Assembly: GCA_012521185.1 (NCBI GenBank)
Contig: JAAYMV010000044.1
Coordinates: 1 to 50,902 of the forward strand
Source of the DNA: Bacillota bacterium
GTDB taxonomy: Bacteria; Bacillota; Limnochordia; Darwinibacteriales; DTU012
Direction of reading: 5' to 3'
Length of the DNA stretch: 50,902 nt
Numbering within the stretch: position 1 is the stretch's first letter; each line of letters starts with the position of its first letter. The notes beneath the pieces are model-generated. The model was not told the origin of the DNA and did not search any database. It saw nothing but the letters and a program-made list of their open reading frames with translations. A program made the translations under genes and the position numbers. Positions 17,866 through 26,651 of this stretch are shown piece after piece.

Positions 17866-19648
17866 TTAAATATTGCTTCCCATAACCAATTAAATCAATT
17901 CTACCGGCTTTTTCCAAGGCTTCTTTAACTAAACGACGATTCTTAGGTTTACGATATTGAATCAAAGCTCGCTGCATAGCCTTTTCATGGGGAGTTTTTG
18001 CCACATAAACTTTTTCTCCAGTCAAAGGATGCAGCTCTGTGTAATACATGCAGGTACTTAAAGTGCCTGGTGTTGGATAAAAATCCTGAACCTGTTCTGG
18101 ATTATAACCCACGTCTCGTATATACTCAGCCAACATAATCCCATCTTCCAAGCGAGAACCAGGATGACTAGACATAAAGTAGGGTACTAAATACTGTTCT
18201 TTACCTAATTGACGATTGATTTTATTAAATTTCGCTACAAACTGCTGGTAAATATGTACACTCGGTTTTCCCATACTTTTTAGCACATTAGGTGAAACAT
18301 GCTCTGGTGCGACTTTCAACTGGCCACTTACATGATGCTCACATAACTCCCGAAAAAATTCTTGATTAGGATCATAGATTAAATAATCGTACCGAATTCC
18401 AGAACGAATAAAGACTTTCTTTACACCTGGCAAATTACGTAATTCCCTTAGAATACCCAAATACTCTAAGTGATCGATATCTAAATTTCTACATGCCTTA
18501 GGAAACAAACACTGACGGTGAGTGCAAACTCCTGTTTTACTTTGTTTTTTACAGGCTGGATGGCGAAAATTAGCTGTTGGTCCTCCTAAATCATGGATAT
18601 AACCTTTAAAATCAGGATCAGCAATTAATAGCTTTGCTTCCTCTAAAATAGCTTCCTTACTACGTTTTTGAATTGTTCTTCCCTGATGAAAAGTCAAAGC
18701 GCAAAAACTACAACCGCCAAAACAACCACGGCTGCTAACTAAACTAAACTTCACTTCTTTGATAGCAGGTACGCCACCTTGCTTGTCATACATTGGATGA
18801 TATCGACGGGTAAAAGGTAAAAAATATATACTATCTAGTTCATCAGTAGTTAATGGATCCGCTGGAGGATTCTGCACCACATAAGTGCCAAAAGGATATT
18901 TTTCTACTAAGGTCTTACCGGTAACTGGGTCTGTATTATTGTATTGGAGCTTAAAACTTCTAGCAAAAGCCTCTTTACACTGAGAGATTTTCTCAAACTT
19001 CGGTAAAAAAACCGGATCAATCAGGTGATCAATGCTAGTCGTTTTATAGACTGTACCTTTAATATAATTTAGATGCTTAATGGAAATCCCAGCATTCAAA
19101 CTATCGGCTATTTCCACAATTTGCCGCTCACCCATACCATAGACTAATATATCTGCATTGGCATCTAAAAGGATCGAACGACGTAAACCATCTTCCCAAT
19201 AATCATAATGCGCTAATCGACGTAGACTCGCTTCTATTCCTCCCAAAATAATTGGAACATTTTTATACGCCTCTTTAAGTCGATTAGCATACACAATAGT
19301 CGCTCGATCTGGCCGCAGTCCCACTTTTCCACCTGGTGAATAAGCATCAAAACGCCGCCGACGCTTAGCAACCGTGTAATGGTTAACCATGGAATCCAGG
19401 TTTCCACCAGCTACTAAAAATGCCAATCTAGGCTTACCTAGAACTTTAAAAGCGGCTAAATCCCGCCAATTAGGTTGAGGAATAATCCCTACTCGATAAC
19501 CTTTGGCTTCTAGCAAACGACCAATAATTGCGGTCCCAAAAGAAGCATGGTCTACATAGGCATCGCCTGAAACAATAATAAAATCTAATTGCTTCCAGCC
19601 TCGGTCAGCTAAATCAGCCTGAGAAACTGGTAAGAATTGTGTTCGCAC
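17855..19648 (-). CDS. YgiQ family radical SAM protein (UPF0313)
   Basis: A 597-residue protein with the YgiQ layout: an N-terminal domain (about 1-290) with [11 protein letters not shown] and [16 protein letters not shown], then a radical SAM core whose iron-sulfur cluster ligands are C309, C313 and C316 in CFGGCSFC. Later come KVAPEHVSP and DFYPTPGT. The family is widespread and its reaction is unknown. The start is GTG. It converges on the glycosyltransferase gene and overlaps it by 11 bp, with no room for a terminator between them. It follows the methyltransferase gene by 17 bp and may be co-transcribed with it. Confidence 0.95.
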   Translation of the reverse strand: MRTQFLPVSQADLADRGWKQLDFIIVSGDAYVDHASFGTAIIGRLLEAKGYRVGIIPQPNWRDLAAFKVLGKPRLAFLVAGGNLDSMVNHYTVAKRRRRFDAYSPGGKVGLRPDRATIVYANRLKEAYKNVPIILGGIEASLRRLAHYDYWEDGLRRSILLDANADILVYGMGERQIVEIADSLNAGISIKHLNYIKGTVYKTTSIDHLIDPVFLPKFEKISQCKEAFARSFKLQYNNTDPVTGKTLVEKYPFGTYVVQNPPADPLTTDELDSIYFLPFTRRYHPMYDKQGGVPAIKEVKFSLVSSRGCFGGCSFCALTFHQGRTIQKRSKEAILEEAKLLIADPDFKGYIHDLGGPTANFRHPACKKQSKTGVCTHRQCLFPKACRNLDIDHLEYLGILRELRNLPGVKKVFIRSGIRYDYLIYDPNQEFFRELCEHHVSGQLKVAPEHVSPNVLKSMGKPSVHIYQQFVAKFNKINRQLGKEQYLVPYFMSSHPGSRLEDGIMLAEYIRDVGYNPEQVQDFYPTPGTLSTCMYYTELHPLTGEKVYVAKTPHEKAMQRALIQYRKPKNRRLVKEALEKAGRIDLIGYGKQYLIRP

Positions 19649-19665
19649 TTAGTTAATGCACCCTT

Positions 19666-20451
19666 TCATTTTCGCGCCACAACAATACATTCAGAATGAT
19701 TTTGGTAAGCCTCCTTTTGATAATTGCCGTACATAGCCTCAACTTGAAAGCCTACTTGTTCTAACAATGACTGAACATGCTCTGCCGAGATGGTTGCTTC
19801 TAAACTTGATTCAACTGTTACCTTAGGGTCTTTACCAAAACGATAATTTACTTGATTTAAAAGCCGCAGATTCGTTGTTAACCCCTTTTCTTGCACTACT
19901 TGTAAAATAACTTCATTTGTAAACGGATGAATTCCTTGAAACCCAATCCAAGGAAAGGAAACACCAATTTTTACTACCCGGGTATCAAAGTCAAAGGCAA
20001 AAATACCTCCTGGTTGAAGGTGCTCGTAAACTCTCTGAAAGACTGCTAATCGATCCTGCTCCGTGGTCATATATATTAAACTGTGGTAAGGAATCATAAT
20101 TAAATTAAACTGTTCATTCAAAGAAAATTCTCGCATATCACCTTGGATTAAAGCAGGAGAATAACCATATGCCTCACATTTGTCACGAGCAATCTTTAAC
20201 ATATCAGCTGAATAATCTAAGCCAACCACTTCTCTCCCTTGCTCTAATAAAGGGATTAGAAGTCTTCCTGTGCCACAGCCAATATCTAGGATTTTTCCTG
20301 GAATTGTACTAGCTAGCTCTAAATAGAAATCAAGATCATCAGTAAATTGGATACTAAAATCATAAAGATTGTTTTCTCCGTAAATTTCTTCAACGGTGGC
20401 AATTCCTTTATCTAACAGTTCCTTGGCAAAGCCAAAAAATTGCTCCATCAT
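19666..20451 (-). CDS. Class I SAM-dependent methyltransferase
   Basis: A 261-residue cytoplasmic protein. The SAM-binding motif I is ILDIGCGTGRLL (about 54-65), motif II GLDYSADML, and the later MIPYHSLIYM corresponds to motif IV. An N-terminal segment with YGENNLYDFS is common in YcgJ/YjhP-like methyltransferases. The substrate is unknown. AGTAGGTGAA precedes the first of two consecutive ATG codons. It is divergent from the PIN-domain gene with about 60 bases between the starts. Confidence 0.9.
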   Translation of the reverse strand: MMEQFFGFAKELLDKGIATVEEIYGENNLYDFSIQFTDDLDFYLELASTIPGKILDIGCGTGRLLIPLLEQGREVVGLDYSADMLKIARDKCEAYGYSPALIQGDMREFSLNEQFNLIMIPYHSLIYMTTEQDRLAVFQRVYEHLQPGGIFAFDFDTRVVKIGVSFPWIGFQGIHPFTNEVILQVVQEKGLTTNLRLLNQVNYRFGKDPKVTVESSLEATISAEHVQSLLEQVGFQVEAMYGNYQKEAYQNHSECIVVARK

Positions 20452-20476
20452 TTCACCTACTTTTCTAATGTGTACC

Positions 20477-20507
20477 TTGACAAGAATCTTAATTCAGGCA
20501 ATACTAT
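20477..20507 (+). promoter_or_regulatory. Candidate promoter of the PIN-domain gene
   Basis: TTGACA (20477-20482) and TACTAT (20502-20507) are separated by 19 bases, longer than the ideal 17. Transcription would begin at or next to the ATG at 20512, and no clear ribosome binding site precedes that ATG. If real, the mRNA would be leaderless or nearly so. Confidence 0.4.
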
Positions 20508-20511
20508 AAAC

Positions 20512-20910
20512 ATGAAAAAGATTATGATTGACACGAACATATTTGACAAATTAATCCAAGATTCCTTTTTTCCTGATATTTGGCAATCCTTAGAAGCTAG
20601 GTTGCTTTGCTTTGTAACAACGGAAATCCAAGAGGAGGAGATTAACAACATTAGCGATTCCCGACGCAAAAAATTACTGCAAAGTATACCACGCCAAGTA
20701 ATTCCCTTAGCAATTAATAATATTGATGAAGTTGAAAAACATCTCAATGATCGCTTAATTGCTGAAACTGCTGTGCAACATTGCGACCTATTTGTAACCG
20801 AAGACCGGCAATTGCAAGAATGGTATCAAGCTCATTTTCCCAATCATCAAAGTTGGAATTATCAGGAATTTATTGTTTGGTTTTTAAATGAGGTCTATCC
20901 ATTAATCTAA
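20512..20910 (+). CDS. Orphan PIN-domain protein (putative ribonuclease)
   Basis: A 132-residue protein whose start I place at the ATG of MKKIMIDTNIF, because upstream codons match nothing and overlap the promoter-like sequence. The PIN-domain acidic quartet is visible as D7 (IDTN), E38 (TTEIQ), D80 (NDRLIAETA) and D98 (TEDRQL), and a hydrophobic strand DLFVTE precedes the last. This fold cleaves RNA in VapC-type toxins. No antitoxin-like gene flanks it, so it may be a stand-alone PIN protein rather than half of a toxin pair. A bidirectional terminator follows. Confidence 0.8.
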   Translation: MKKIMIDTNIFDKLIQDSFFPDIWQSLEARLLCFVTTEIQEEEINNISDSRRKKLLQSIPRQVIPLAINNIDEVEKHLNDRLIAETAVQHCDLFVTEDRQLQEWYQAHFPNHQSWNYQEFIVWFLNEVYPLI

Positions 20911-20917
20911 AAGTTTA

Positions 20918-20947
20918 AAAGCCATCCTTGAAAGTAAGGATGGCTTT
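20918..20947. terminator. Bidirectional terminator between the PIN gene and osmC
   Basis: AAAGCCATCCTT and AAGGATGGCTTT form a perfect 12 bp stem around a GAAAGT loop. The A/T-rich arms let it serve both the plus-strand PIN gene and the minus-strand mtnP-ddh-gltX-osmC operon. Confidence 0.85.
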
Positions 20948-20952
20948 AATGA

Positions 20953-21366
20953 TTAATCCTCTACCGCAATCTCCCAACTAATTTCGGCTGTCTTACTAAC
21001 CATACCAGCTACAGAGCAGTATTTGTCAAGGGACAACCGGATACTATCTTCTAATGCCTTTTGATTTAGATCTTTTCCTTTAAAGACAAAAGTCATTTTT
21101 ACTTTGGTAAATACTCGAGGATGCTCCTCAGCCCGCTCACCATCGATTAGAATTTGTAATCCTTTAAAAGGCACCCGTTTTTTCTCTAAGATACTAACCA
21201 CATCAATACCGGAACAACCAGCTAAGCCCATTAACACCATTTCCATTGGTGATGGTGCACTACCTTCGCCACCATTTGCTTGACTAGTATCCATTACAAC
21301 AGCATGGCCACTGCCAGAGATACCTAAAAAACTCATTTTTCCGGTCCACCTGACATCAACCTTCAT
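20953..21366 (-). CDS. OsmC family protein
   Basis: A 137-residue protein of the OsmC/YhfA type. The peroxidatic-type Cys pair appears as LAGCSGIDVVSIL (first Cys) and LDKYCSVAGMV (second Cys), with the conserved Glu/Arg region HPRVFTKVKM in between. OsmC proteins reduce organic hydroperoxides using thiols, although YhfA-like members are less well characterised. It lies 3 bp after gltX and is the last gene of the operon. In an anaerobe it plausibly helps with thiol or peroxide stress. Confidence 0.9.
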   Translation of the reverse strand: MKVDVRWTGKMSFLGISGSGHAVVMDTSQANGGEGSAPSPMEMVLMGLAGCSGIDVVSILEKKRVPFKGLQILIDGERAEEHPRVFTKVKMTFVFKGKDLNQKALEDSIRLSLDKYCSVAGMVSKTAEISWEIAVED

Positions 21367-21369
21367 TAA

Positions 21370-22824
21370 CTACTCCCCCTTTTCGTTAGCTTTAATCATC
21401 TCCACCGCATCTCTAAGCCGTTGACAAGTTCTAGCTCGGCCAACCAAGGTCAAGACAGGATAAATACTTGGACTAACATTAGTACCTGTGACCGCAACCC
21501 GCACCGGCTGCATGATATTACCTAATTTACAATCAAATTTTTCTATGGTAGCTTTAAAGATCGGTTCGAGATTTTCTTCCGTAAACTCTTTCAGTTGGAG
21601 TAACTCATTTAACAAATGACTTAAAATATCTGCCACACCTGGTTTAAATAATATCTTTTCTACAACAGCTTGGTTATAACGAACTTCATCTTGGAAGAAA
21701 TAATAAGCTGCTTCATCTAGTTCATTTAATAATTTAACACGCGATTGCAATTCTTTTAGTACTGCCTTCGCTTTAACTGCTTCTTCTTCCGAAGGATTTT
21801 CTGATAAAAAGCCAGCTTTTTGCCATTGAGCTAATACTCGAATATATAACTGATCAATATCCATATCCCGAATATAAACACCATTCATCCATTGCAGCTT
21901 TTGAATATCAAATACAGCTGGATTATGGGAAACTCTTTCTAAGGAAAACTTTTCAATTAGTTCATCCATGGAAAACAGGGTTTGGGAATCATCATAGGAC
22001 CAACCCAATAAAGCTAAATAGTTATTCATCGCTTCTGGTAAATAACCCTCGTCACGGAACTGAGTAACTGATGTTGCTCCATGGCGTTTACTTAATCTGG
22101 TCCGATCTTCACCTAAAATCATTGGTACATGAGCAAATTTAGGCACCGGATAACCTAAAGCATGATAGAGTTGGATTTGCTTTGGAGTATTAGATACATG
22201 ATCATCTCCACGGATAACATGAGTAATTTCCATTAAAGCATCGTCTACTACTACACCAAAGTTATAAGTTGGCATACCATCTGATTTCCAAATTACAAAA
22301 TCATCAATTTGTTTATTATCAAAAGTAATCTGTCCTTTAATTAGATCATCGAAGCTTGTTTCCCCTTCATTGTCTGCTTTAAATCGCAAGACACTGGTTC
22401 GACCTTGGGCTTCTAGCTCTGCACGCTGCTCCTCTGTTAAATGGCGGCAGCGTCCATCATATACTGGATCTTCTTTTCTTTCTAAAGCTGCTTTTCGCAT
22501 TTGATCTAGTTCTTCTGGTGTACAGTAACAACGATAAGCTCTGCCAGCTGCTAAGAGTTTATCAGCGGCCTCCTTATAGTACTCTAAACGTTTACTTTGA
22601 AAATAAGGACCCTCGTCCCATGTTAAGCCAAGAAACTCCATTCCTTCTAGCACACCATTGATAGATTCTTCTGTGGAACGAGCTAAATCTGTGTCTTCAA
22701 TCCTTAGTACAAAAGTTCCTTGATTTTGTTTCGCAAATAAATAGTTATATAAAGCAGTTCGGGCACCACCCACATGTAAATAACCTGTAGGACTGGGTGC
22801 AAAACGTACGCGAACTTTTCCCAT
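21370..22824 (-). CDS. gltX: Glutamyl-tRNA synthetase
   Basis: Class I aminoacyl-tRNA synthetase of 484 residues. The HIGH motif is HVGG in FAPSPTGYLHVGGARTAL, and the KMSKS equivalent is RLSKRHGA. A Cys-X-Cys and Cys-X-His zinc set is present (CYC and CRH at about residues 100-128), as in the zinc-containing GluRS group. Many Firmicutes use a non-discriminating GluRS together with GatCAB; discrimination cannot be judged here. It follows ddh by 16 bp and precedes osmC. Confidence 0.96.
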   Translation of the reverse strand: MGKVRVRFAPSPTGYLHVGGARTALYNYLFAKQNQGTFVLRIEDTDLARSTEESINGVLEGMEFLGLTWDEGPYFQSKRLEYYKEAADKLLAAGRAYRCYCTPEELDQMRKAALERKEDPVYDGRCRHLTEEQRAELEAQGRTSVLRFKADNEGETSFDDLIKGQITFDNKQIDDFVIWKSDGMPTYNFGVVVDDALMEITHVIRGDDHVSNTPKQIQLYHALGYPVPKFAHVPMILGEDRTRLSKRHGATSVTQFRDEGYLPEAMNNYLALLGWSYDDSQTLFSMDELIEKFSLERVSHNPAVFDIQKLQWMNGVYIRDMDIDQLYIRVLAQWQKAGFLSENPSEEEAVKAKAVLKELQSRVKLLNELDEAAYYFFQDEVRYNQAVVEKILFKPGVADILSHLLNELLQLKEFTEENLEPIFKATIEKFDCKLGNIMQPVRVAVTGTNVSPSIYPVLTLVGRARTCQRLRDAVEMIKANEKGE

Positions 22825-22840
22825 AAAAAATCTTCCTCTC

Positions 22841-23740
22841 TTAGACTAATCTCTTAATTAAATCTTCCCGACTTCCCGATAAATAATCGATTAATGGAAC
22901 TTCTAGCATGGTGTATGCTCCAGGCTGCTGTTTTAAACTAGCTCTAGCTGCTGAAACCATCACTTGGGCAGTAACTGCCGGATTATTAATCCGCATTTCC
23001 CAATTAAATAATTGGTTATGAGTTTTTCCAGCAACACCTTTACGCTCAATGGTAACTCCATGACCCATATCTACCAAGCTCTCAATGTCTAATACTTGAT
23101 AAACATAGGTTTCGTCATTAATAAAATAAGGATCATTTTTAATTGCTTGCTCTACTTGTGCAAATTCGGCACCAGGCTCTAATATAACATACACCAAGCG
23201 CCGATGCAAGCCTGTCCCTAGTGGAATTGTCATGGACAAGGCATTTTCCACGCCTGGCATGGCTTTCACTGCTACCGAATGTCCCATGCTCATACCTGGA
23301 CCAAAATTCGTGTAAGTAACTCCTTTAGGAGCCATTAACTCTAGTAATGTTCTCACTAAAGAATCAGTTCCTGGATCCCAGCCAGCAGCCATAATTGCTA
23401 CGGCATTATGCTGCTTAGCCTGCTCATTTAATTCAGCTCGTAAGTCAACAAGCTTTTGCCCATGAATATCAAAACAATCAATAGTATTTATTCCACGTGC
23501 TAATAAGTCTTTAGCACTTTCAGGTACTGATTTAGTAGGTATGCATAAGAGGACTACATCAACTTCTCCAAGTTCCTCAACTGAGGCAACTACTCTAAAA
23601 TCTGTTGGTTGTTGATTTTGACTAATAGATTCTTTCCTTCTAATTACTCCTACCAACTCCATATCTGGTGCTGCTTGAACAGCTTCAACGGCAAACTTAC
23701 CGATATTGCCATAACCCATAATTCCTACTTTAATAGTCAT
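22841..23740 (-). CDS. ddh: meso-Diaminopimelate dehydrogenase
   Basis: An NADPH-dependent Rossmann enzyme of 299 residues that converts tetrahydrodipicolinate to meso-diaminopimelate in one step, for lysine and peptidoglycan cross-bridges. It shows [15 protein letters not shown] at the N-terminus, DCFDIHG, and [18 protein letters not shown] with the substrate-binding region. The one-step route is typical of many Clostridia. It lies 16 bp after mtnP with GGAGGTGG as ribosome binding site. The metabolic link to its neighbours in this operon is not obvious. Confidence 0.93.
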   Translation of the reverse strand: MTIKVGIMGYGNIGKFAVEAVQAAPDMELVGVIRRKESISQNQQPTDFRVVASVEELGEVDVVLLCIPTKSVPESAKDLLARGINTIDCFDIHGQKLVDLRAELNEQAKQHNAVAIMAAGWDPGTDSLVRTLLELMAPKGVTYTNFGPGMSMGHSVAVKAMPGVENALSMTIPLGTGLHRRLVYVILEPGAEFAQVEQAIKNDPYFINDETYVYQVLDIESLVDMGHGVTIERKGVAGKTHNQLFNWEMRINNPAVTAQVMVSAARASLKQQPGAYTMLEVPLIDYLSGSREDLIKRLV

Positions 23741-23756
23741 TTTGCCACCTCCTAGT

Positions 23757-24548
23757 TTATTTGCCCTCTAACCCTGGTAATGAAACTTGATTAGTGCAAC
23801 AATTGCAGGCTTCATCCTTTAAATTAAAGAAGGTTTCTAAAGCTAAATGGCGCACATTATCAATTTGCGAATCCATTAATTGAACTACTTCTTCATGCGA
23901 TAAACTACTCTCCGATATACCAGCAGCCATATTCGTAACAATACAGACGGTAGCATAGCAAATTCCAGCTTCTCGCGCTAAGGTTACTTCAGGCACATTA
24001 GTCATGCCTACTAAATCTCCTCCGAGCATAGAGACCATTTTTATCTCTGCTGCTGTTTCATAGCGCGGCCCCTCAAAACATACATAGCAGCCAGTAGGAT
24101 GAATCTTTAATCCTAAATCTTGACCGGTTTGAATTAGGACCTGACGTAAGTTTGGACAATAAGGATTTGTTACATCTATATGTACTACAGGAGTTTGCTC
24201 GCCGGTAAAGAACGTATGCTCCCGCTGTTTAGTAAAATCTAAAAACTGGTCAATGATTACAAAGTCACCTAGACCCATCTGGGGATTTACCGAGCCAACA
24301 GCGTTGGTAGATATAATTTGCTTGACATCCAAGTACTTTAAGGCCCAAATATTAGCCCGATAATTAATTTTATGGGGTGCAATAGAATGTCCACTGCCAT
24401 GACGGGCTAAAAAGGCTATCTCCCAATTTCGGTAAGTACCGATGGAAACTTCCACATCACCGTAGGGAGTATGAATCTGTTCTGTACGAACATTATCTAA
24501 TAATTTTGGATCATAAACGCCTGTTCCACCAATAATTGCGTAGTCCAT
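23757..24548 (-). CDS. mtnP: S-methyl-5'-thioadenosine/thioinosine phosphorylase (MTAP family)
   Basis: A 263-residue purine nucleoside phosphorylase-type enzyme that removes methylthioadenosine (or methylthioinosine) left by polyamine synthesis and releases methylthioribose-1-phosphate. Motifs are IIGGTGVYD (phosphate loop), [18 protein letters not shown], and [13 protein letters not shown] with [12 protein letters not shown] near the nucleoside site. Which base is preferred cannot be settled by eye. It is the first gene of the mtnP-ddh-gltX-osmC operon, with AAGGAGGA before the ATG. Confidence 0.92.
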   Translation of the reverse strand: MDYAIIGGTGVYDPKLLDNVRTEQIHTPYGDVEVSIGTYRNWEIAFLARHGSGHSIAPHKINYRANIWALKYLDVKQIISTNAVGSVNPQMGLGDFVIIDQFLDFTKQREHTFFTGEQTPVVHIDVTNPYCPNLRQVLIQTGQDLGLKIHPTGCYVCFEGPRYETAAEIKMVSMLGGDLVGMTNVPEVTLAREAGICYATVCIVTNMAAGISESSLSHEEVVQLMDSQIDNVRHLALETFFNLKDEACNCCTNQVSLPGLEGK

Positions 24549-24575
24549 AGAACTCCTCCTTAATATACCTAGCTT

Positions 24576-24584
24576 ATTATATCA
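24576..24584 (-). promoter_or_regulatory. Extended -10 promoter element of the mtnP operon
   Basis: On the minus strand the sequence TGATATAAT is a perfect extended -10 (TGnTATAAT), 28 bases before the mtnP start. No good -35 is seen because the hydA terminator lies just upstream, which fits an extended -10 promoter. Confidence 0.65.
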
Positions 24585-24598
24585 TATAATCAAGAATT

Positions 24599-24634
24599 TA
24601 AAAAAGAGTTCTTATCAGATCCGATAAGAACTCT
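24599..24634 (-). terminator. Rho-independent terminator of the hydrogenase operon
   Basis: On the minus strand AGAGTTCTTATC and GATAAGAACTCT form a perfect 12 bp stem with a GGATCT loop and a run of T. It lies 13 bases after the hydA stop. Confidence 0.93.
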
Positions 24635-24646
24635 AGGCTACTAAGT

Positions 24647-26650
24647 TTACTTTTCAACCTTTGATTTTACTAACTGAACAATTTCAGGTATTTGCTCAAA
24701 ACCTACGTTACCCATCACCTTGTCATCAACAATTACCACTGGACCACCAGCACATTGTTGACAACAGAAAGCTGCTCTTAGTTTTACATCCTCTTCATAG
24801 CCATCTTTTTGCAACATGTCTGTTAAGGTTTTTAGAATTTTTACGGAACCTTTAAGATAGCAAGAAGTACCGACGCAAACCTGGATATCGACAGGAGCAT
24901 TTTCCGGTTGATTAATTTTAATTGCTTCCGTATCAATTCTCCGTCTTGAGCCATATTCAGTATGCAAAGCTTGATGTGCTTCTTCACTGCCTGGCTCAGT
25001 TAACCATTGTTCATACAAAGAAGTGAGCATTGGGTTTTGTTGTGATTTGTGCATTTGTAAGCGTTGGTCTTCCCGGTATAAACCTTTAGTCCGTTCTTTA
25101 CGTAAATTTGTACCGTTTTGAGAAATAGGCTGACCGGCACCGCCCACACAACCGCCTGGACAAGCCATTACTTCAACCAAGTCATAATGAGCTTTTCCAC
25201 TCTTAATGTCTTCTAATAACTGGCGAGCATTGGCCAGGCCATTAACAATAGCTACTTTAATTTCAGTTCCTTTTAAATCAGCAGTAAAATCACGAACTCC
25301 TTCATGACCACGAACGTCGTTAAAGACGACATTTTGTAGCTCTTCTTTTGTTACAATTTCATAAGCATTTCTTAAAACTGCTTCTGATACTCCACCACTA
25401 TTCCCAAAGATAACTCCAGCACCTGTAGCAAAGCCAAAAGGCATATCCAATGCTGTTGGTTCTAAGGACGCAAAATCAATACCAGCTTCCTTAATCATGG
25501 AAATTAGTTCCTGAGTAGTTAAGACCAAATCTACATCTGGATTATTCGCAACAAAGAATTCTTCACGACCTGCTTCAAACTTTTTAGCAGTACAAGGCAT
25601 AATACTGATCACATACACTTGTTCTCGGTCTAAACCAAGATCCTGAGCATAATAACGTTTAACTACTGATCCAAACATTTGCTGTGGTGAACGACAGCTT
25701 GAAAGATTATCTAAAAACTCAGGATAATACTGTTCTGCAAATTTGACCCATGCTGGACAACAAGAAGTAAACTGAGGAATATTCTTTTTCTCACTAAACC
25801 GTTGAATAAATTCTCTAGTTTCTTCAATTACAGTTAAGTCAGCAGCAAAGCTTGTATCAAAGACTTTATCTACGCCCATTTGTTTTAAAGCAGTAGTAAT
25901 TTGACCAAGAGTTGACTGACCAACAGGTAAACCAAAGGCTTCACCAACAGCAACGCGCACTGCAGGAGCAATTTGGACAATAACCGTTTTAGAATCATCG
26001 TAAATTGCATCCCAAGCTTGATCAATCTGTGATTTTACTACTAAGGCACCTGTTGGACATACAGCAGAACATTGACCGCAGTTTACACAATCAACTTCTC
26101 CAAGCTGTTTATTAAATGCTGGTGTTACCATCATTTTTGCACCGCGGTGAGCAAAATCTAGTACACCAATACCTTGAATTTCTTTACATACACGAACACA
26201 ATCACCGCATAAAATACATTTATTCGGATCTCTAACAATTGATGGTGAGCTTACGTCTAAAGGAAGTTTGACATCTCGTTCCCCAAACCGAATTTGACGA
26301 ACGCCATAGCGTTGGGCTAAATCTTGTAATTTACAAGTTCCGCTACGCTCACACATTGTACATTCCCGATCGTGGTTAGCTAATAGAAGTTCTAGAATGT
26401 TTTTTCTTACTTTGCGTAATTTAGCTGTATTAGTTCGAACAACTAACCCATCTTCAGGAGGTGTATGACACGAAGCCTGGATGCCGCGGCCTTCTATTTC
26501 CACAATACACATCCGACAGGCACCATAAACACTTAATTCTGAGTAATAACAAAAGGTTGGTAAATCGATTCTTGCTTTCCGTACGACTTCTAAAATATTA
26601 GTTTCTTTGTCAAATTCAACCTTTTGTCCATCGATAATCATTTGACCCAT
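24647..26650 (-). CDS. hydA: [FeFe] hydrogenase catalytic subunit HydA (group A3, multimeric)
   Basis: Catalyses H2 formation or oxidation within an HydABC complex that couples NADH and ferredoxin. I place the start at MGQMIIDG (26650), because GTGGAGGTG precedes it; the open frame extends 8 codons into hydB. In order, on the 667-residue product: an N-terminal [2Fe-2S] domain (about 30-62), a His-ligated [4Fe-4S] segment (about 92-106), two [4Fe-4S] clusters (about 144-200), then the H-cluster with TSCCPAW (C297/C298), MPCTAKK (C353) and CPGGCVGG (C497, C501). A thioredoxin-like [2Fe-2S] tail follows (C592, C597, and Cys at 629-633). All canonical H-cluster residues are present. Last gene of the operon, 1 bp after hydB. 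Confidence 0.97.
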   Translation of the reverse strand: MGQMIIDGQKVEFDKETNILEVVRKARIDLPTFCYYSELSVYGACRMCIVEIEGRGIQASCHTPPEDGLVVRTNTAKLRKVRKNILELLLANHDRECTMCERSGTCKLQDLAQRYGVRQIRFGERDVKLPLDVSSPSIVRDPNKCILCGDCVRVCKEIQGIGVLDFAHRGAKMMVTPAFNKQLGEVDCVNCGQCSAVCPTGALVVKSQIDQAWDAIYDDSKTVIVQIAPAVRVAVGEAFGLPVGQSTLGQITTALKQMGVDKVFDTSFAADLTVIEETREFIQRFSEKKNIPQFTSCCPAWVKFAEQYYPEFLDNLSSCRSPQQMFGSVVKRYYAQDLGLDREQVYVISIMPCTAKKFEAGREEFFVANNPDVDLVLTTQELISMIKEAGIDFASLEPTALDMPFGFATGAGVIFGNSGGVSEAVLRNAYEIVTKEELQNVVFNDVRGHEGVRDFTADLKGTEIKVAIVNGLANARQLLEDIKSGKAHYDLVEVMACPGGCVGGAGQPISQNGTNLRKERTKGLYREDQRLQMHKSQQNPMLTSLYEQWLTEPGSEEAHQALHTEYGSRRRIDTEAIKINQPENAPVDIQVCVGTSCYLKGSVKILKTLTDMLQKDGYEEDVKLRAAFCCQQCAGGPVVIVDDKVMGNVGFEQIPEIVQLVKSKVEK

Positions 26651-26651
26651 A

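Noticed and set aside
20512-20910. VapBC-type toxin-antitoxin module
   Set aside because: The PIN domain is clear but no small DNA-binding antitoxin gene lies on either side.
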